Source: Xenia sp. Carnegie-2017
Taxonomy: Eukaryota > Cnidaria > Anthozoa > Malacalcyonacea > Xeniidae
Assembly: GCF_021976095.1 (NCBI RefSeq)
Contig: NW_025813488.1
Coordinates: forward strand, 8,038,422-8,102,421
Direction of reading: 5' to 3'
Length of the DNA stretch: 64,000 nucleotides
In this document: in pieces, positions 24,361 to 37,733 of the stretch
How the letters are laid out: every line of letters begins with the position of its first letter
Numbering within the stretch: the first letter of the stretch is position 1
Made by a program: the position numbers and the translations under genes
Notes under the pieces: model-generated
What the model was told of the DNA's origin: nothing
The model's database searches: none
What the model saw: only the letters and a program-made list of their open reading frames with translations

Positions 24361-24775
24361 ATTGGAGTCAACTACTTGGCCTTCGTGTATTTGCTTTGAT
24401 GAATAACTTTGAATTATCAACAAGCAATGGACATTGGACTCCAATACTCGGCTTTCATGCATAAGCTTTGATCGATAACATTAAATTATCGACCGGAAAC
24501 AGATATTGGACTCCAATACCCTGCTTTCGTGCATTTGGTTTAATCGATAACATTAAATTATCGACCGGAAACAGATATTGGACTCCAATACCCTGCTTTC
24601 GTGCATTTGGTTTAATCGATAACATTAAATTATCGACCGGAAACAGATATTGGACTCCAATACCCTGCTTTCGTGCATTTGGTTTGATCGATAACATTAA
24701 ATTATCGACTAGGAATGGATGTCGGACTCCATTATCCGGCCTTCGTGCATTGTGTCATTAAATAACTTTCAATTT
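24361..24775. repeat. 72-bp minisatellite, about 5-6 units
   Basis: Units containing cgataacattaaattatcga and ggaaacagatattggactcc repeat every 72 bp, with the central three nearly identical and the outer ones diverged. It lies just 3' of the MYB gene, possibly in its 3' untranslated region. The unit is a multiple of three and open on both strands, giving false protein repeats. Confidence 0.93.
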
Positions 24776-24809
24776 TGCTCGCATTCAGTTTACCCTCAAG
24801 ATATATCCT

Positions 24810-27800
24810 TCAAACCACGGTCATCTCCGGTTCGTGCGTTAAATGAGGTGTAAATTTTAACGAGCGAGCTGTCCGATGGATAAATTGCCTCGCCTGTTCC
24901 GTAACAATTTTCTGATCTTCCGTTTGTCCACACATCACCTCTTGGAACGTCTGCAAAGTGCGTGAATTGCAAGAATCAATCGTTTGAAATGTTTCGAGAA
25001 AGTTCACAATTACATTCCAAAAAACGAGATGCATAAATGTTGAGAAAATTCAACCATTATTTCGCATGTTTCGACATGCAAGCGCAGCCGCTACACAAGA
25101 GATAAAATTTCCTACCCCCCAGCTTCAAACAACTTGTTCACTCTTCTCTTAGATTCTCAAATAGTTCGTGTATACAAGAAATCTTGAGTTTTGAGCACAA
25201 TTGTGAAAGTGAAATAAAAACTGAAAAGATTCTAGTTATCACAATCAAAATGATAGTTATAAAAAACTGACCTTGAAAAAAAAGCTTCTATTTCCAGTAG
25301 GAGTTTCGAACGTCAAGAAGTTAGGAAATTTTGTTGAAATGTTCTAAAAAACAAAACAAAACATGACATATCACATACAACGGTGAGCTTTCATGTACAT
25401 GAGTGAACTATCATGTACAAAGGTGAATTATAATGTACAACGGTGAATTATCATGTACAACGGTTAACTATCATGTACAACGGTAAACTATCATGTACAA
25501 CTGTGAACTAACATGTACAACTGTGAACTATCACGCGCAACGGTGAACTATCACGTGCAACGGTGAACTATCAGGTACAACTGTGAACTATCATATACAA
25601 CGGTGAACTATCATGTACAACTGTAAACTATCATGTACAACTGTAAACTATCATGTACAACGGTGAACTATCATGTAAAACGGTGAACTATCATGTTCAA
25701 AGGTGATAATGTAAACGGTGAAATATTTCCAAAGAATATGACAAATCAGACATGTACAACGGGCAATTGAAAAACACGAAGCACTCCATAGAATTGACAA
25801 ACCTCCACAGGACTATTTTCGATGGCTGCAGCCAAGCTCAGCATTTGATTATAAGGATTGTTAAAATGGCTGCTGTATTCCAGAGTTTTGCTCGGCGTTA
25901 CGAGATCTTCCCCGACACTAAAAACGTCGCGCGGTTTGACCGCCGAGGTGGATAGAGGAGACATGTAGGAGACGTTCAGCACGTTGTTTTCTAAATCCTG
26001 ACAAAAACAAAGACAATAAAATTATGAAACTCGATCAATACTTGACTCTCGTTAAACTGCAATCAAAACAAAACTGTTAGCCACCTAAATTCACTGAATA
26101 ATGTAAACAGGAAAAACCTAAGAAACTGGCTATTCGTAGAGATCCATACGATAGATGATTAAGTGTTAAGTATAGTGTTGGCTGCAGTTTCTTCAGAAGA
26201 AAACCTAAACATAAGTAAACTGGACAATCCAGTTATTTCTATACAGAACTCCAGTTTAACATAAAGAGTTTAAAACCAATAGAAAACCCAACGCATACCA
26301 TATCAGTGTGGCCGGACGATGACGACATGAGATCAGTAGGAGTTGACGACATGATTGATTCGCTGTTACTAAGAAACGCTTCCGCCATAGATTGCGGTAA
26401 GACAGGCTGACAGGACTTTTCCAAACCCTGGTGTATGTTGACGCGGGAGCAATTGTCATCTTCAATCGAAGGAATGATTTCCTTGGCAGCTTCGGCCTCG
26501 TCACGTTCAATAATCTCCGTAATGTCTTGTTCCAGACGATTGCTCGTGGCCTGTATAGACTTGGAAAACAATTATTTCAACGTTAGAAATATATATGTTC
26601 GAGTGATTCCTAAAACGATATCATTTCTCAACCGCGACGGAATTTCGCACAATGCAACCGTATACTACTTCGCCGTGGTGTTGGTCAAAATACAGGAGGG
26701 GGTGGACAAAAAAGTAGCACTCCCGACAAGTAAACCTATTATTGTCGGTTCGTAGCTCGTCATTCTTACAAAAACGTTACAGCAATGAAATCTTACTGTT
26801 GAAGAATAAATGAGACAAAAATGCAACGTTGATAATTGCCGGCCATAAATTCAATCACACAATAAAATTTTAAAAATAGCAAGCAGACAATTGCCGTCAT
26901 CGGCTATTGTTGTTCTGCAAGGTAATCAAAATCACAACTGCGCTGAAGAAACTGGTGTTCAACGCCACAAAATAGCTACAATCGTTTTCAGTTGATGAAA
27001 AAGTTTTTAATTCTTTTTTGAAAATCGCACCGCAGTCTCAAGGGTTGATTTTCTTATGAAAAATCACAGTAAGGCAATTTCACACACGTAATATGTCGGA
27101 CAATTTCTTGAAAGATAACTCACCAAAGAGGACGATTGCAGGTTAGCAAGAGCTTCTTTGAACGGCGTTGGTGTACGTGGACTGTTGAGAATGGATCGTC
27201 GTATTGTGGGTGTCATCAACGAGTGACTAACGTCGACCTTCGGAGTGTTCAAACGATCTTGCGATTGAACGGGTGTCGATGTCAGCGTGGGTCGCGTCGA
27301 GGAAGGAGTCGAGCTACATAATGTCGTGCCATCTCGTATGGCGATTGGACTGTTGAAGAACTGCGAAGGAGAGAATGGTAGAGATTTGATTGGAGTCTTC
27401 TGAGGTGTGACCTCCAAGGTGGAGTTGAGCGACGATACCGACGAATTGAGAGAATTCGAACACCCGGATAAAAAGTTTCTATCGCTACGCTGGGAAAACA
27501 AGTTAAGGATGGTTTTGAGCGAAGTTAGCAGCATCGTGCGGCTTTGTATGTTATGTATATTAAAAGTATATGGAAAACGCCCAGTGTTTAATGCTTGAAT
27601 CTATTTCCATTTGTCAAAACATTTAACACTCTGGTGCCCTGCGTGAAAATATATCACAAACAGGAAGCCAAAAAACAACGAATTGGGAAAAGTTGGGGCT
27701 CTAAAAAGTTAAGCCCTCGCTAAATCCAAACTAGCTGCGCTCGTGAAACTGTCTCTACGCAATGCATGAGCACTCCAACTAAATAATTCCACGCGCTTCC

Positions 27801-30800
27801 CTGCGAAGAGAACTCCTACTCTTTTTGCTCTTCTAGCCCGATCTAGACTTCACGAAATCTTATGAAATAACTGCTATGTCAGAAAATGTATCTTTTTGCA
27901 GCTGTCCAGTAGCAGCGGATATAGCGTAGCTCGAAATACATCAATGAAAATGTATTGCCATCTTGCAATACTTTCTTGGAAATCCAATAGGGAGTACTTT
28001 AGTCTTTCTTGGAAATTTTCAACCGACAGCGTTGTTAAAAAAGTTCCTTTACATCGAAAATGAGCTTCTGTAATTTATTTCGACCTAGCCTAGATCCGCC
28101 ACTGCAGTCCTGTCCGCATCTTTAAATAAATACAACTTGAAAAGAGCAATAAATAAAGGATACACGTCGTTTCTTTCCTTTCCTCAAAATAGCCGGTGGT
28201 GTTCGAAAGCGATTTGTTGCAAGCGACGACGTAATCGGTATCAACGAGCTTGTAAGGCAAACAACACATATTTATATCTATGAAAACTATCCAAAACGCA
28301 TAAGCGAGCATTGACCTACCAAGAACCGTTAGTATTGTAAAGGGAAGCGATTGTTTTACCGTCGATGCGACAACCTAAAAACCAGAACGTCAATATTGAC
28401 AAAATGCAATCAAACAACGATAGCCTCGAAACCACGCTCGATGACGTAAAAATACTAAAATCAAACGGCAATGTGAAATATTCCTTAACGTTATTTCACA
28501 AACCTTCGAAAACTCAATAATAATTCAAAAGAATTCTACCCTATGAAATCGATCATATCAAGCGACGTGGTATTAACCCATTTCTCTCAAGGTTGTCGTA
28601 TGGCAACATCATGCAATGAAGCAATCCAAAAGTCAAAGGACGAAAAAACTTGGGAAGTAAAGAGTTAAACACGATAAGGAGATGGATGCTGATTAGGATG
28701 GCACACCAGCATGTAATCTCATTCATTAGCATTCTTTACAAACACTGCACAAGAGACCGCACTTCAGATTTTTTGTTTTGAATTTTAAATGAAGGAATCC
28801 CAAATAATTAAACACAGTACCACTTAGACTTGAGGTAATTTGCTAAATGCCATGTGATGAACGACATCACTCGTGCTTACAATGAAGGATGTATCGTCTC
28901 TTGAATTCAAAAACATCCGATTTCAAAAATACCATTAAAAACTTGTATCATCAGATTCACTCACTGTTCAGAAACAATATGCGTTGGTAGTCATCTTTTT
29001 CGTGTTAGAGATTAAAGATTGCTCGGATTATCGTATCAAAAAGAGCAATCGCAGTTGGACTTTGAGATACCGGTTGGGATTCATACACGTAGCAGTTATT
29101 ACTTATCTAGGGAGGGAGGTAGGGACTTGTGTGGAGGTAATGTTTCCTGCTAATTAATAATTTATACATGGACCAATTACACCAGAACAATGTCTCATGA
29201 CTGAATTCAGAGTATTTAAAGTCATTTAAAACAAGTCAAAATCATAGAAAACAAACGAAGGGAAAAATTCAATATAATAAGCATATAAATGAGTATATAT
29301 ACCGAACATTCCAGCAGATTCCCACTTCTCTTTCAAAGTTCGAGGATCGGGACTGTATTGACCACTAAAACCGCTGATTCCCGTCCAAGGCTGGTGATCG
29401 AGATCGTAAAATTCGTCGGGGATCGTTTGTAATGGTGACAAAATGTCGGCATTATTCATCGTCTGTGTTGGATCGCGTTGCGCTGGCGCGAGAGCATTGT
29501 TTTCTCTGGTACTAAAGAATACAAGTTTATAGACAATTGAAATGAACCAACCTTGCAGTCGACAGCTGGAAATTTAGACTCTTCTACGAGGGGATTCGGT
29601 GTTCTTCAACTCTAATAGATTTATTTTTAACACGAAAGACATTAACTTTTACACTTCTTTTTATTCAATGTGAATAACTCTATAATTTCTAAACTCATCT
29701 ACCTAAAGATCCAGTAATGATCAAATGTTTCAGTTTTCTTCCTCAACCCTCTCCCTTTCCCGAGTAAAATAACCTTCATCATACTAAACAGCTCTAACGA
29801 TTCTAAACTGCTTTAAAAAGGGCAGACTCGAGTGATTCAGAAAGAATCATTTGATCCAACGTCACTGCAGAAAAGAAATTTGAGCTCTATATATAAACGA
29901 ACAGAACAATAACGAACCATGGCGTGTTGACTGTTCTACCATCACTCAGAGAAGTAAGCAATTGTTGGGTGGATTGTTGTCCATTTAAAATATCGTTCGC
30001 CAAAAGATTTTGAGATTGAAGAATCTGTTGCGCATCAACTTGACATCCTTGAAACTGACACTGTAACCAATCGTCTCTTTGTTTATCTGAAATGAAAAAC
30101 GTTCACAACACGTGAAACGCTGCTTTCCTGACATGAAAAATTTCGACAATGTGAAATTCCATGCAAGTGTCAACAATTCAAATTCCATAGTGAATGGTTC
30201 GAACCCCGTAGTGATGGTTGTGGATACTAAATGATTCCCTAAAGTTCCCTAAAGCACTTTAAATGACGGAGACATTGTCGATGATAAGCACTTTAAATGA
30301 CGGAGACATTGTCGATGATAAGAACTTACCTTTCTGTGTTTTATGATTGATAAGATTGCTGTGGATGCAAAGGAGTACTAAGTACAAGTAAAGGGATGCT
30401 TGTGTGTATGTGAGTGTGTGACTGTGTGTCTGTTCATTAGATAAGATGGATGCAAAGGAGTACTAAGTACAAGTAAAGGGATTCTTGTGTGTATGTGAGT
30501 GTGTGTGACTGTGTGTGTCTGTTCATTTGCTGTGGATGCAAAGGAGTACTAAGTACAAGTAAAGGGATTCTTGTGTGTATGTGAGTGTGTGTGACTGTGT
30601 GTATCTGTTCATTAGATAAGATTGCTGTGGATGCAAAGGAGTACTAAGTACAAGTAAAGGGATTCTTGTGTGTATGTGAGTGTGTGTGACTGTGTGTCTG
30701 TTCATTAGATAAGATTGCTGTGGATGCAAAGGAGTACTAAGTACAAGTAAAGGGATTCTTGTGTGTATGTGAGTGTGTGTGACTGTGTGTGTCTGTTCAT

Positions 30801-33800
30801 TAGATAAGATTGCTGTGGATGCGAAGGAGTACTAAGTCCAAGTAAAGGAATGCTTGTGTGTATGTGAGTGTGTGTGAGTGTGTGTGTCTGTTCATTAGAT
30901 AAGATTGCTGTGGATGCGAAGGAGTACTAAGTCCAAGCAAAGGATGCTTGTGTGTATGTGAGTGTGTGTGAGTGTGTGTGTATGTGTCTGTTCATTATAT
31001 AAGATTGCTGTGGAATGTAAGGAGTGCGAAGTCTAAGCAAGGGGATTCTTGTGTGTATGTGAGAGAGTGTTTACTGATTTATAAAATGCTAAACAAAACA
31101 CAATGATCTCATTAAAGAAAAGCAAACAAAAAGCCTATTCAAGTGTTGTCAGATGAGTGGGACTGCTTTGATGAAACTCATAAATAGAAAAATATCGTCG
31201 AAGAATTACTATAAAAATAAATGGACGAGAATGCGGGTGATCATTGAGGTACACAAATGTACTCACAGTTCTGTATCTGTTCTCCTTATACTCCTCATAA
31301 CCAAGAGCCTCAACTCGTTTCTTCATGGTGGAGTTCCAGTGATTCTTGATCGCATTATCTGTCCGCCCCGGAACCATCTTGGCAATTTCAGCCCATTTGT
31401 TGCCCATGCGCAGATGAGCATCGTATATGATCCTGTCCTCTTCTTCGGTCCACGCGGACTTCTTTATGTCTGGATTGAGATGATTGTGCCACCTCTCTCG
31501 ACATTGCTTGCCGATTCTACCTGGTAGATGTTGAGCAATGGTCGACCAGCGTTTTGGACCAAACCTCTCTACCAATTCAACGACGCGTTCGTCTTCCTAA
31601 AGTTAAGAAAAACACGTTCCATCACCACCTGAATATATCGGAGCCGGAGCTTTATTAACACCGAAATTCATGGATTTATGTCTGCACCTCTTTCGTCCAT
31701 GAACCTTTTACAAGTTCAGGATCCAAGACTTTCTCCCAACGATGCTGGCATTGATGTTCGCTTCTATCTTTGAAATGGCTAGCGATCTTTGCCCAATCAT
31801 CGGAGCCATCGCCTTCCGCGAGTTGCTTCAGTTTGTCGTCCTACAGGTGACAAAAGGACATGATACTAAATGTCGATTGATGTCAACGGAGAGTCGTTTG
31901 AAAGTGTAAATGTTTGCTCTCGGGTTTACCAATAACCCGATCATAAATTTATTTTTATATAGCTCATACTTTGTTTTTTTTTGTTTATTTTTTTATTTTT
32001 TACCTAGATGTAGTATCCTTTTTAATTTTATTTTATTACACGGCTATCTGAAAATCAACTTTTTTATTTTTGATATGTAGTTGTATTTTAGGATCCAAGT
32101 TGAGATACTACCGTGTTTAAATAAATGTAAATAATAATAATTTGATTGTACATTTGTAATTATCGACAAATTCCAGTTGACGGTAATAAAAGCTATGGCG
32201 CCATGTTGATTTCCAACGAGTCCTTTCAATCAGAAATGATTCGAAGGACCGTTGAAGATTATTTGTTTGATTTGCTTCTCTCGACGCGAGAGGGACTTTA
32301 GGCGTTGAATTTTCAAGCACAGAATTCATTAGAGACGAAAGATAACGAGTTCCGGATTCCTCATCATCTATTGCTAGGAAAGCGAACGGGATATGAAAAG
32401 TTCTGCGGAACACGTTTCTCTAGTATGAAAAAAACGCAATCGACTTTATCACCGTCAATAAAATCGAAGCAAAAAAATGAGCACAAAACCTTTCAAGCAT
32501 CGTAAAAACGTGAAAAGGGCCTGTCGAGAGCGGGGGAGGGGGGGGTTGGGGACGACAGGTCAGGCAGCGCCTTCAATTAATTTACGGTCTAACATGCCAC
32601 ACTTTCTTTCTTCCCGATCTTTTTAAAATACGGTCACACATCTTTGGATTTCCAACCATCCAATTACGTAATTGACTTCCGACGGCCTTCTTTGATATAA
32701 ATTTAACGTCTAAATATAAAATTTAACGTCTTTGTTTACAACTAACGTAAGGTTGCTTGTATTGATTGTGACTTCAGACAATTGTAAGGCCGGGGCCTTT
32801 CTATACAGCTGGTATCAAAATACTACAGTGTAATAATCTGTTCTGATAAATGAAAACCCTACACGCAAGTGCGTGTCACGCGCAAGCAAGGTCCTTCTTT
32901 CAAAATCAACCAAACGATCAATATATCATGAAAGACCCCCACTCGAGAAAAGACAAACAGGAAACACGCCACAATTAAATCAGAAGACTTTGTGTGCCGA
33001 GCACTCAAGTGCGTTCATGTGACTCGTTCACGCAAACAAAGCGTGTCCTACCACTGGAAAATCGTATCCTCTGTTTCATCCTATAATCCCTTTCTACGGA
33101 GCTGCACGATATTCCATTCTTTGCGTGGCCGTAAAATCATAAGAGTCTCATTGAAATTTTGGTTTATAACAGTTTCTACTCCTTCATTTAAGGCGGCACA
33201 GCTTTTACGATAAATCCACACTATAGTCCATAAGACAGTTCATGCAAAATCTCCGCCGTTAATTTGTTGTCCACCTGAGATATAATACGCAGGCGCAGAT
33301 ACCTTAAATTTCTCTGCCAATCTGGCATCGCGATCTTTAACTTTTATGGACCAATGCAATAGTCAAAAATCACACAATTTTACTTTAATTGACGATGTAA
33401 AATGCAGTAAGAGAAATACTCAATAAATGGAATGGTTTAGAGATTAAAATAAGTAAAGTTGCAAGACCGCCAGTGTATAGTTTTTGAAATCCAAAAACTA
33501 CTTCTGCAGGGGTTTCGAAACCTACAGTACTTCTACTTCTACAGAACAAATTAACCAAAGCGTTGCGATGAGAACAAGCAATTGAAAAAGCGAACCACCC
33601 GTTCGAGGCAGTATTTTTAAATTTTACGATGAGTAAAAAATTCAAAGCACGTCTCGTTTGTCTATTTTCACATGAGACACTTGACAATGCGCAAATAAAA
33701 CTTCATTTGCCGACTGGTTTCTGTCAATGGTTTAAGGAGGAGAATTATCATTTTTGGCAATGTCATCATCGAAAGAGTAGGATGACAAAACGACTAAACG

Positions 33801-35746
33801 AGAATGTCAAATTCAAAGCACACTTCTGCTACCTACAAATGTGCTTTTCACACGCTTCTCAACTTGATCCGTTAACCGATCCGTTAATAAATGGTTTTGC
33901 AAAGAGTCGAAACCTCGTGGCGAAAACTTTCGTCTATGCCTATAATGCCACGAGTTTGACATTGAAAAACGAACAAAGACGGGGGTTTCGGATGTTTCGC
34001 GATGATTTGGATTAAGATAATTAAATTAATTAGTCAGAGCTATACAGTGCTATGATATATCACTGGAACATTCTCGCTTGTCAAAAACAGATCACCAGTC
34101 AACATTTGTCACTCCCATCAAGCTGTTTTTTTCTACACCCGGCTTAGCCCTTCGACGAGGACAAGCTGTCAAGTAATATTTTACCACAATTTAAACCAGG
34201 ACACCCTAACGTCAACGATGTCTTCGCTCAACTCAAAAGACTGGGACTACTCAGCACAAACAATGCTGTACACGTCACGTAAGATGGAGTCGGTGATAAA
34301 ATTCACAATTTTCTATCGAAGGAAATCAATTTGGAAACAACGTTCACTCAGAACCAAAAACATGCAAGAACGAAGCGAGCCTGTTTTTTAATTAAATAAT
34401 GCAAATTTTTCGTCGTGCTCATTCACTGGAAAAACAATGAATTGAATTAATTTTCTAAAGATGTGAATAATTTTGCAGGAAAAATTTGCATCATAATGCA
34501 AAAGTTCCTACTGGGTTGACGACTGACATCATGAATATAGTTAGCTTGTGGCCCATGAAAAGTTATACTTTACTGCAGTTCACAATGTTTCATAGAGAAT
34601 TTGCTGTACATTTAGAGATGAATATAGTTGTGTTAGTATGGGAAATAGCAGTTGTGTAATTAAAGTCCGGTGTTGCTATTACTGCTGAGGTGCAGTTACA
34701 ATAAACTGACAAAATTAAAAATTTACAAAATTAACAAATGAGCTTTGTTCCAATGCTGGCTCACCAATATGGAACAAAAAGCCAAACGAAACTTCGCACA
34801 AATAAAAATTCACCAGCCTGTGCAGAGGTTTCACATTTTAACCAAAACATTTTCGAGCCAACTTGTCAAATAAACAGTCAAACAAGAAAGAAGCAAGAAC
34901 AAGACTTTGAATGACAATGCTTGTATTCTAACTGTCATTGTCTACAGTTGCAGTAAGCACTTTGAAAAAGTCGTTTACTCTGAATGTCCACAAAAATCAA
35001 ATCCCATTGTCAATCAATATTAATATTACCTCCACCTTTGTCCAACGACCCTTGTTTATCCTTTTGATTTGCTTATCAAGAATGTTTCCACCACAGCATT
35101 CCTGCTCGCTTAATGACGAACAACCACCAAAATCTGATTCGGTTTCACTACAAAAAGTGAATGATTGTTACATGCAAGAATTAGGAGGCCCTCCACAGTA
35201 ATGAATGATAGTAACTAGCAACTGTTCCATACTTTTATCAATGAGTGCTTTTGTGGGTGCAGATTGGTGAAATCACAATGATACAATAAACAGCCAATGA
35301 TTTTGCCTCATTAAACTTTATTTCAATAAAAATGTTAAAGCCATTCGGAAGAGATATATCTGAGTGTACATTTGTACCAATTGCTCTCAATCTGTGCTTA
35401 AACCATAAATTACATCGGTATAGAACAAGAGCAGTCCTATACAAGGGCGCCAAGCATTAACAATATACATTTGTCACTGTGGCATGCATAATTTCTCCAC
35501 AATGCTCGTGGACCATTGGAGAATGCTGTGCTTTGTCAAGCCAACTGTGTAAAGAATTATTTGAAGACAATGTTAAATTATGCCTCGGGAAAAAATTTAC
35601 AAGTACAGCCTGATATCACGAACTAGACACATACCACTAGCATACTACAGTCAAATATGCAAACTATTTATCAGACAATCCCGCCATAACAAAAGTTAAT
35701 CGTTGAATAACGGAAAATAACGAACTCACCTATATGACCTGGCCAT
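24810..35746 (-). CDS. MYB: MYB proto-oncogene family transcription factor (R1R2R3)
   Basis: Exons: 35730-35746, 35030-35147, 31688-31840, 31267-31596, (unresolved, perhaps 30325-30424), 29918-30086, 29303-29511, 28320-28374, 28164-28248, 27124-27489, 26299-26550, 25803-25997, 25272-25343, 24810-24950. Three MYB repeats follow a short N-terminus (MARSY...): GRWTKVEDDKLKQL...CQHRW, then GSWTKEEDERVV...CRERWHNHL, then [10 protein letters not shown]...NHWNSTM. The animal MYB C-terminal region is clear: [51 protein letters not shown], then [18 protein letters not shown] near the end. This places it with the MYB/MYBL1/MYBL2 family; the tail motif looks most like MYBL2. It binds DNA in the nucleus and controls cell-cycle and progenitor genes. 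Between the R3 exon (phase 0 end) and 30086 (phase 1 start) one small exon is needed. Length would be about 753 residues with the candidate exon. First and second introns are long. Confidence 0.95.
25385..25720. repeat. 20-bp tandem repeat in a MYB intron
   Basis: About 17 copies of actatcatgtacaacggtga and close variants in the intron between exons 25803-25997 and 25272-25343. No coding meaning seen. Confidence 0.93.
27906..28104. mobile_element. Degenerate hAT-type MITE in a MYB intron
   Basis: The ends (cagtagcagcggatatagcg and the inverse of cctagatccgccactg) match the CAGnGGCGGATC family seen at 4749 and 50639. The 8-bp duplication is no longer clear. Confidence 0.55.
30355..31075. repeat. 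93-97-bp minisatellite, about 7 units, in MYB intron
   Basis: Units containing gctgtggatgcaaaggagta followed by ctaagtacaagtaaaggga and a (GT)n run repeat to 31075. The 3' edge (in transcript direction) merges into a candidate small MYB exon ending with a good donor at 30325 (cagaaag|gtaagt). Confidence 0.93.
32117..34015. other. Long MYB intron 2, no supported gene inside
   Basis: This belongs to the 3.2-kb intron between MYB exons 2 and 3. It contains a minus-strand frame of 98 codons at 32117-32413 and a plus-strand frame of 128 codons at 33629-34015. Neither shows a domain, signal peptide or good splice context. A G-rich run lies near 32530-32550. Confidence 0.5.
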
Positions 35747-37733
35747 TGTAGGACTCTACAACAATCTCTCCACGTTGGTACAAATGATTGTCGGATATCA
35801 ATAAAACGCTTTTATTTTCAACACAAATCTTCAACAGGACAATTCCAACATGGCGGTTGGCGACTTCAAATGCTCCGCCAAGCACAAGCATCCTTATTGG
35901 CTAATCCTAGTTTCAATTGTCTGCTGCATCCAATCAGTTTGCAGACGACTACAAAGTGCCTTATTACGCGTCATTTATTGATATTGGCGTAGAAAAAAAT
36001 GACGTTTACTCTTGAGATATGGCACTTTAGGCGAGTAGGGCACGAAAATCAAAATTGACACAAATCCAACCCACTCAATACTGAACCCTTTATTTTATTT
36101 TCGTCAAAAGCACGTGCTGATCGTAAAATAACTTGAATAAGTTGAAGCAACATTTCTAGCAGGAAAAAATGAAGCAGAAAGTCACGTGTGGTGAGAGAAG
36201 CATACGCCATGACTCATGTTTTTGATAAGTAATTGAGCACATAGCGTGTTTTTTTACCATGATTAGAAAGACAGATTTTCCATTTCTCATGTGTATAGCG
36301 TATAGGTGTGGCCAATTTGAAATTTGAAATATTTTACCAAGCTTCTAGATACTGAAGAGCTTCAACAAGATATGAATATTCTAAGCACGCCTACTCCTAG
36401 CAAAAACCAGTAGGTTTTTCCCAGCTATGCAAACGTCTCGATGTTTACTGACTGTATAAACAAAAAATTTCTTCAGAAATGAATAATGGTAATGCTCGAT
36501 TTTGACATGGCGATACTAAATCGGCATGTCGGGCAAAAGCTCTATATACTTTGGCCACGGACGCGCCATTTTGCTTGCCTGACTTTCGATTTTGGATCAG
36601 CGGAGAAAGGAAAAGAGTCTATCCCTATCTCGTTAACCATTGCGACATGTTCATGACAAGAATGCTATAACCAAACACATACATTATTTAATACATCGCC
36701 AATCTACTTAAGTTGACAGTTTTTAGAGTAATCTTGTGCGTGCAATAGAAAATCCGATTTTGAAAGAGGAACGTATTTCGACGGACGTTAAACCAACAGG
36801 TTGCAGGTTGGAAGAGGAGACTTGGAAGAATGAACAGTACGCATAATCACTTGCAAAGATGCATTTTTGTCCCATATGATTGTGAATGTTTCGCAAGCCT
36901 TAGGGGCAATAGTCAGTGACGATACAATTGAAATGAAAGTCAAATTTTTTCCATCATCGTGTGTTAAGTGTTCTTTTTTTATAAACATAAATTCTCATAA
37001 CGTTTTGGATATCAGATCATCGATGAGTGAAAATGAAATTTCAGTCCCAAAGTGGTGTTTGCGTTTGTAGTTAAAGTTATAATGCAGCTTGTTCCCATGA
37101 ATTCCCATGTCATCGTGACGCTACTCGTCAAACACGAAGTACTAGCTCTTGAGTTTGTATCGTCATGTCACTTGTTTGAAAAAATGCAAACTATACTCGA
37201 TAGTATGACTACGATATCAGCTAACAAATCAACAATATCGTAATCATTATTTAAAGGGGAAACAAAAGCCCCTTTCTTGTATTTTTAACTTCTGCGTGCA
37301 TAGCTGGTTTTGCCAGAACTCTATGTAACAAGCGTGAGCTAACATGGCTAGTTTAGTAGGGTTTTCTGCCTGTAGTAACTTGGGATCAAAAAGTAAAGTG
37401 ATGATCAATTTTCGCATCTCAAGAAGAAATTAAATAACTTGTCCAGAGCTATGAAATGTTGTAATACAATTAGCTTACTCCAAGTTTTCTCGAGTAATGA
37501 CATAAGTAGAAATAGCCACTGTCCCTCCTAAGACAAATAACATTCACAAGGAAACAAAGACTTTCATTTCCATTCTCACCGAGAATGAGTTCGCGAAGTA
37601 AGCGCTGAGCGCAGACAATGAGGCAGCACTCGGGAATGTTGGCTCGAATAGTGGCACGCAAGCATAGACATCGATGCACGCAAGTCGATCAATGCACATG
37701 GAAGTGAATTCTGACACGCACGAAGGTTCAATA
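35747..37733. other. Spacer between MYB and BBS2
   Basis: No supported exon. It holds the MYB promoter region and the BBS2 3' end. Frames of 60-70 codons around 36.8-37.7 kb overlap each other on both strands and look like chance. Confidence 0.5.

Noticed and set aside
24455-24761. Repeat-type open frames on both strands (72-bp unit)
   Set aside because: Same artefact: the unit length is divisible by three and open in both directions.
32117-32413. Minus-strand frame with TRWKSTW considered as MYB exon 2
   Set aside because: The true exon (GRWTKVE) lies at 35030-35147, with matching phase to both neighbours.
33629-34015. 128-codon plus-strand frame in MYB intron 2
   Set aside because: No domain, signal peptide or conserved pattern seen; antisense to the intron. 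Kept only as unexplained.
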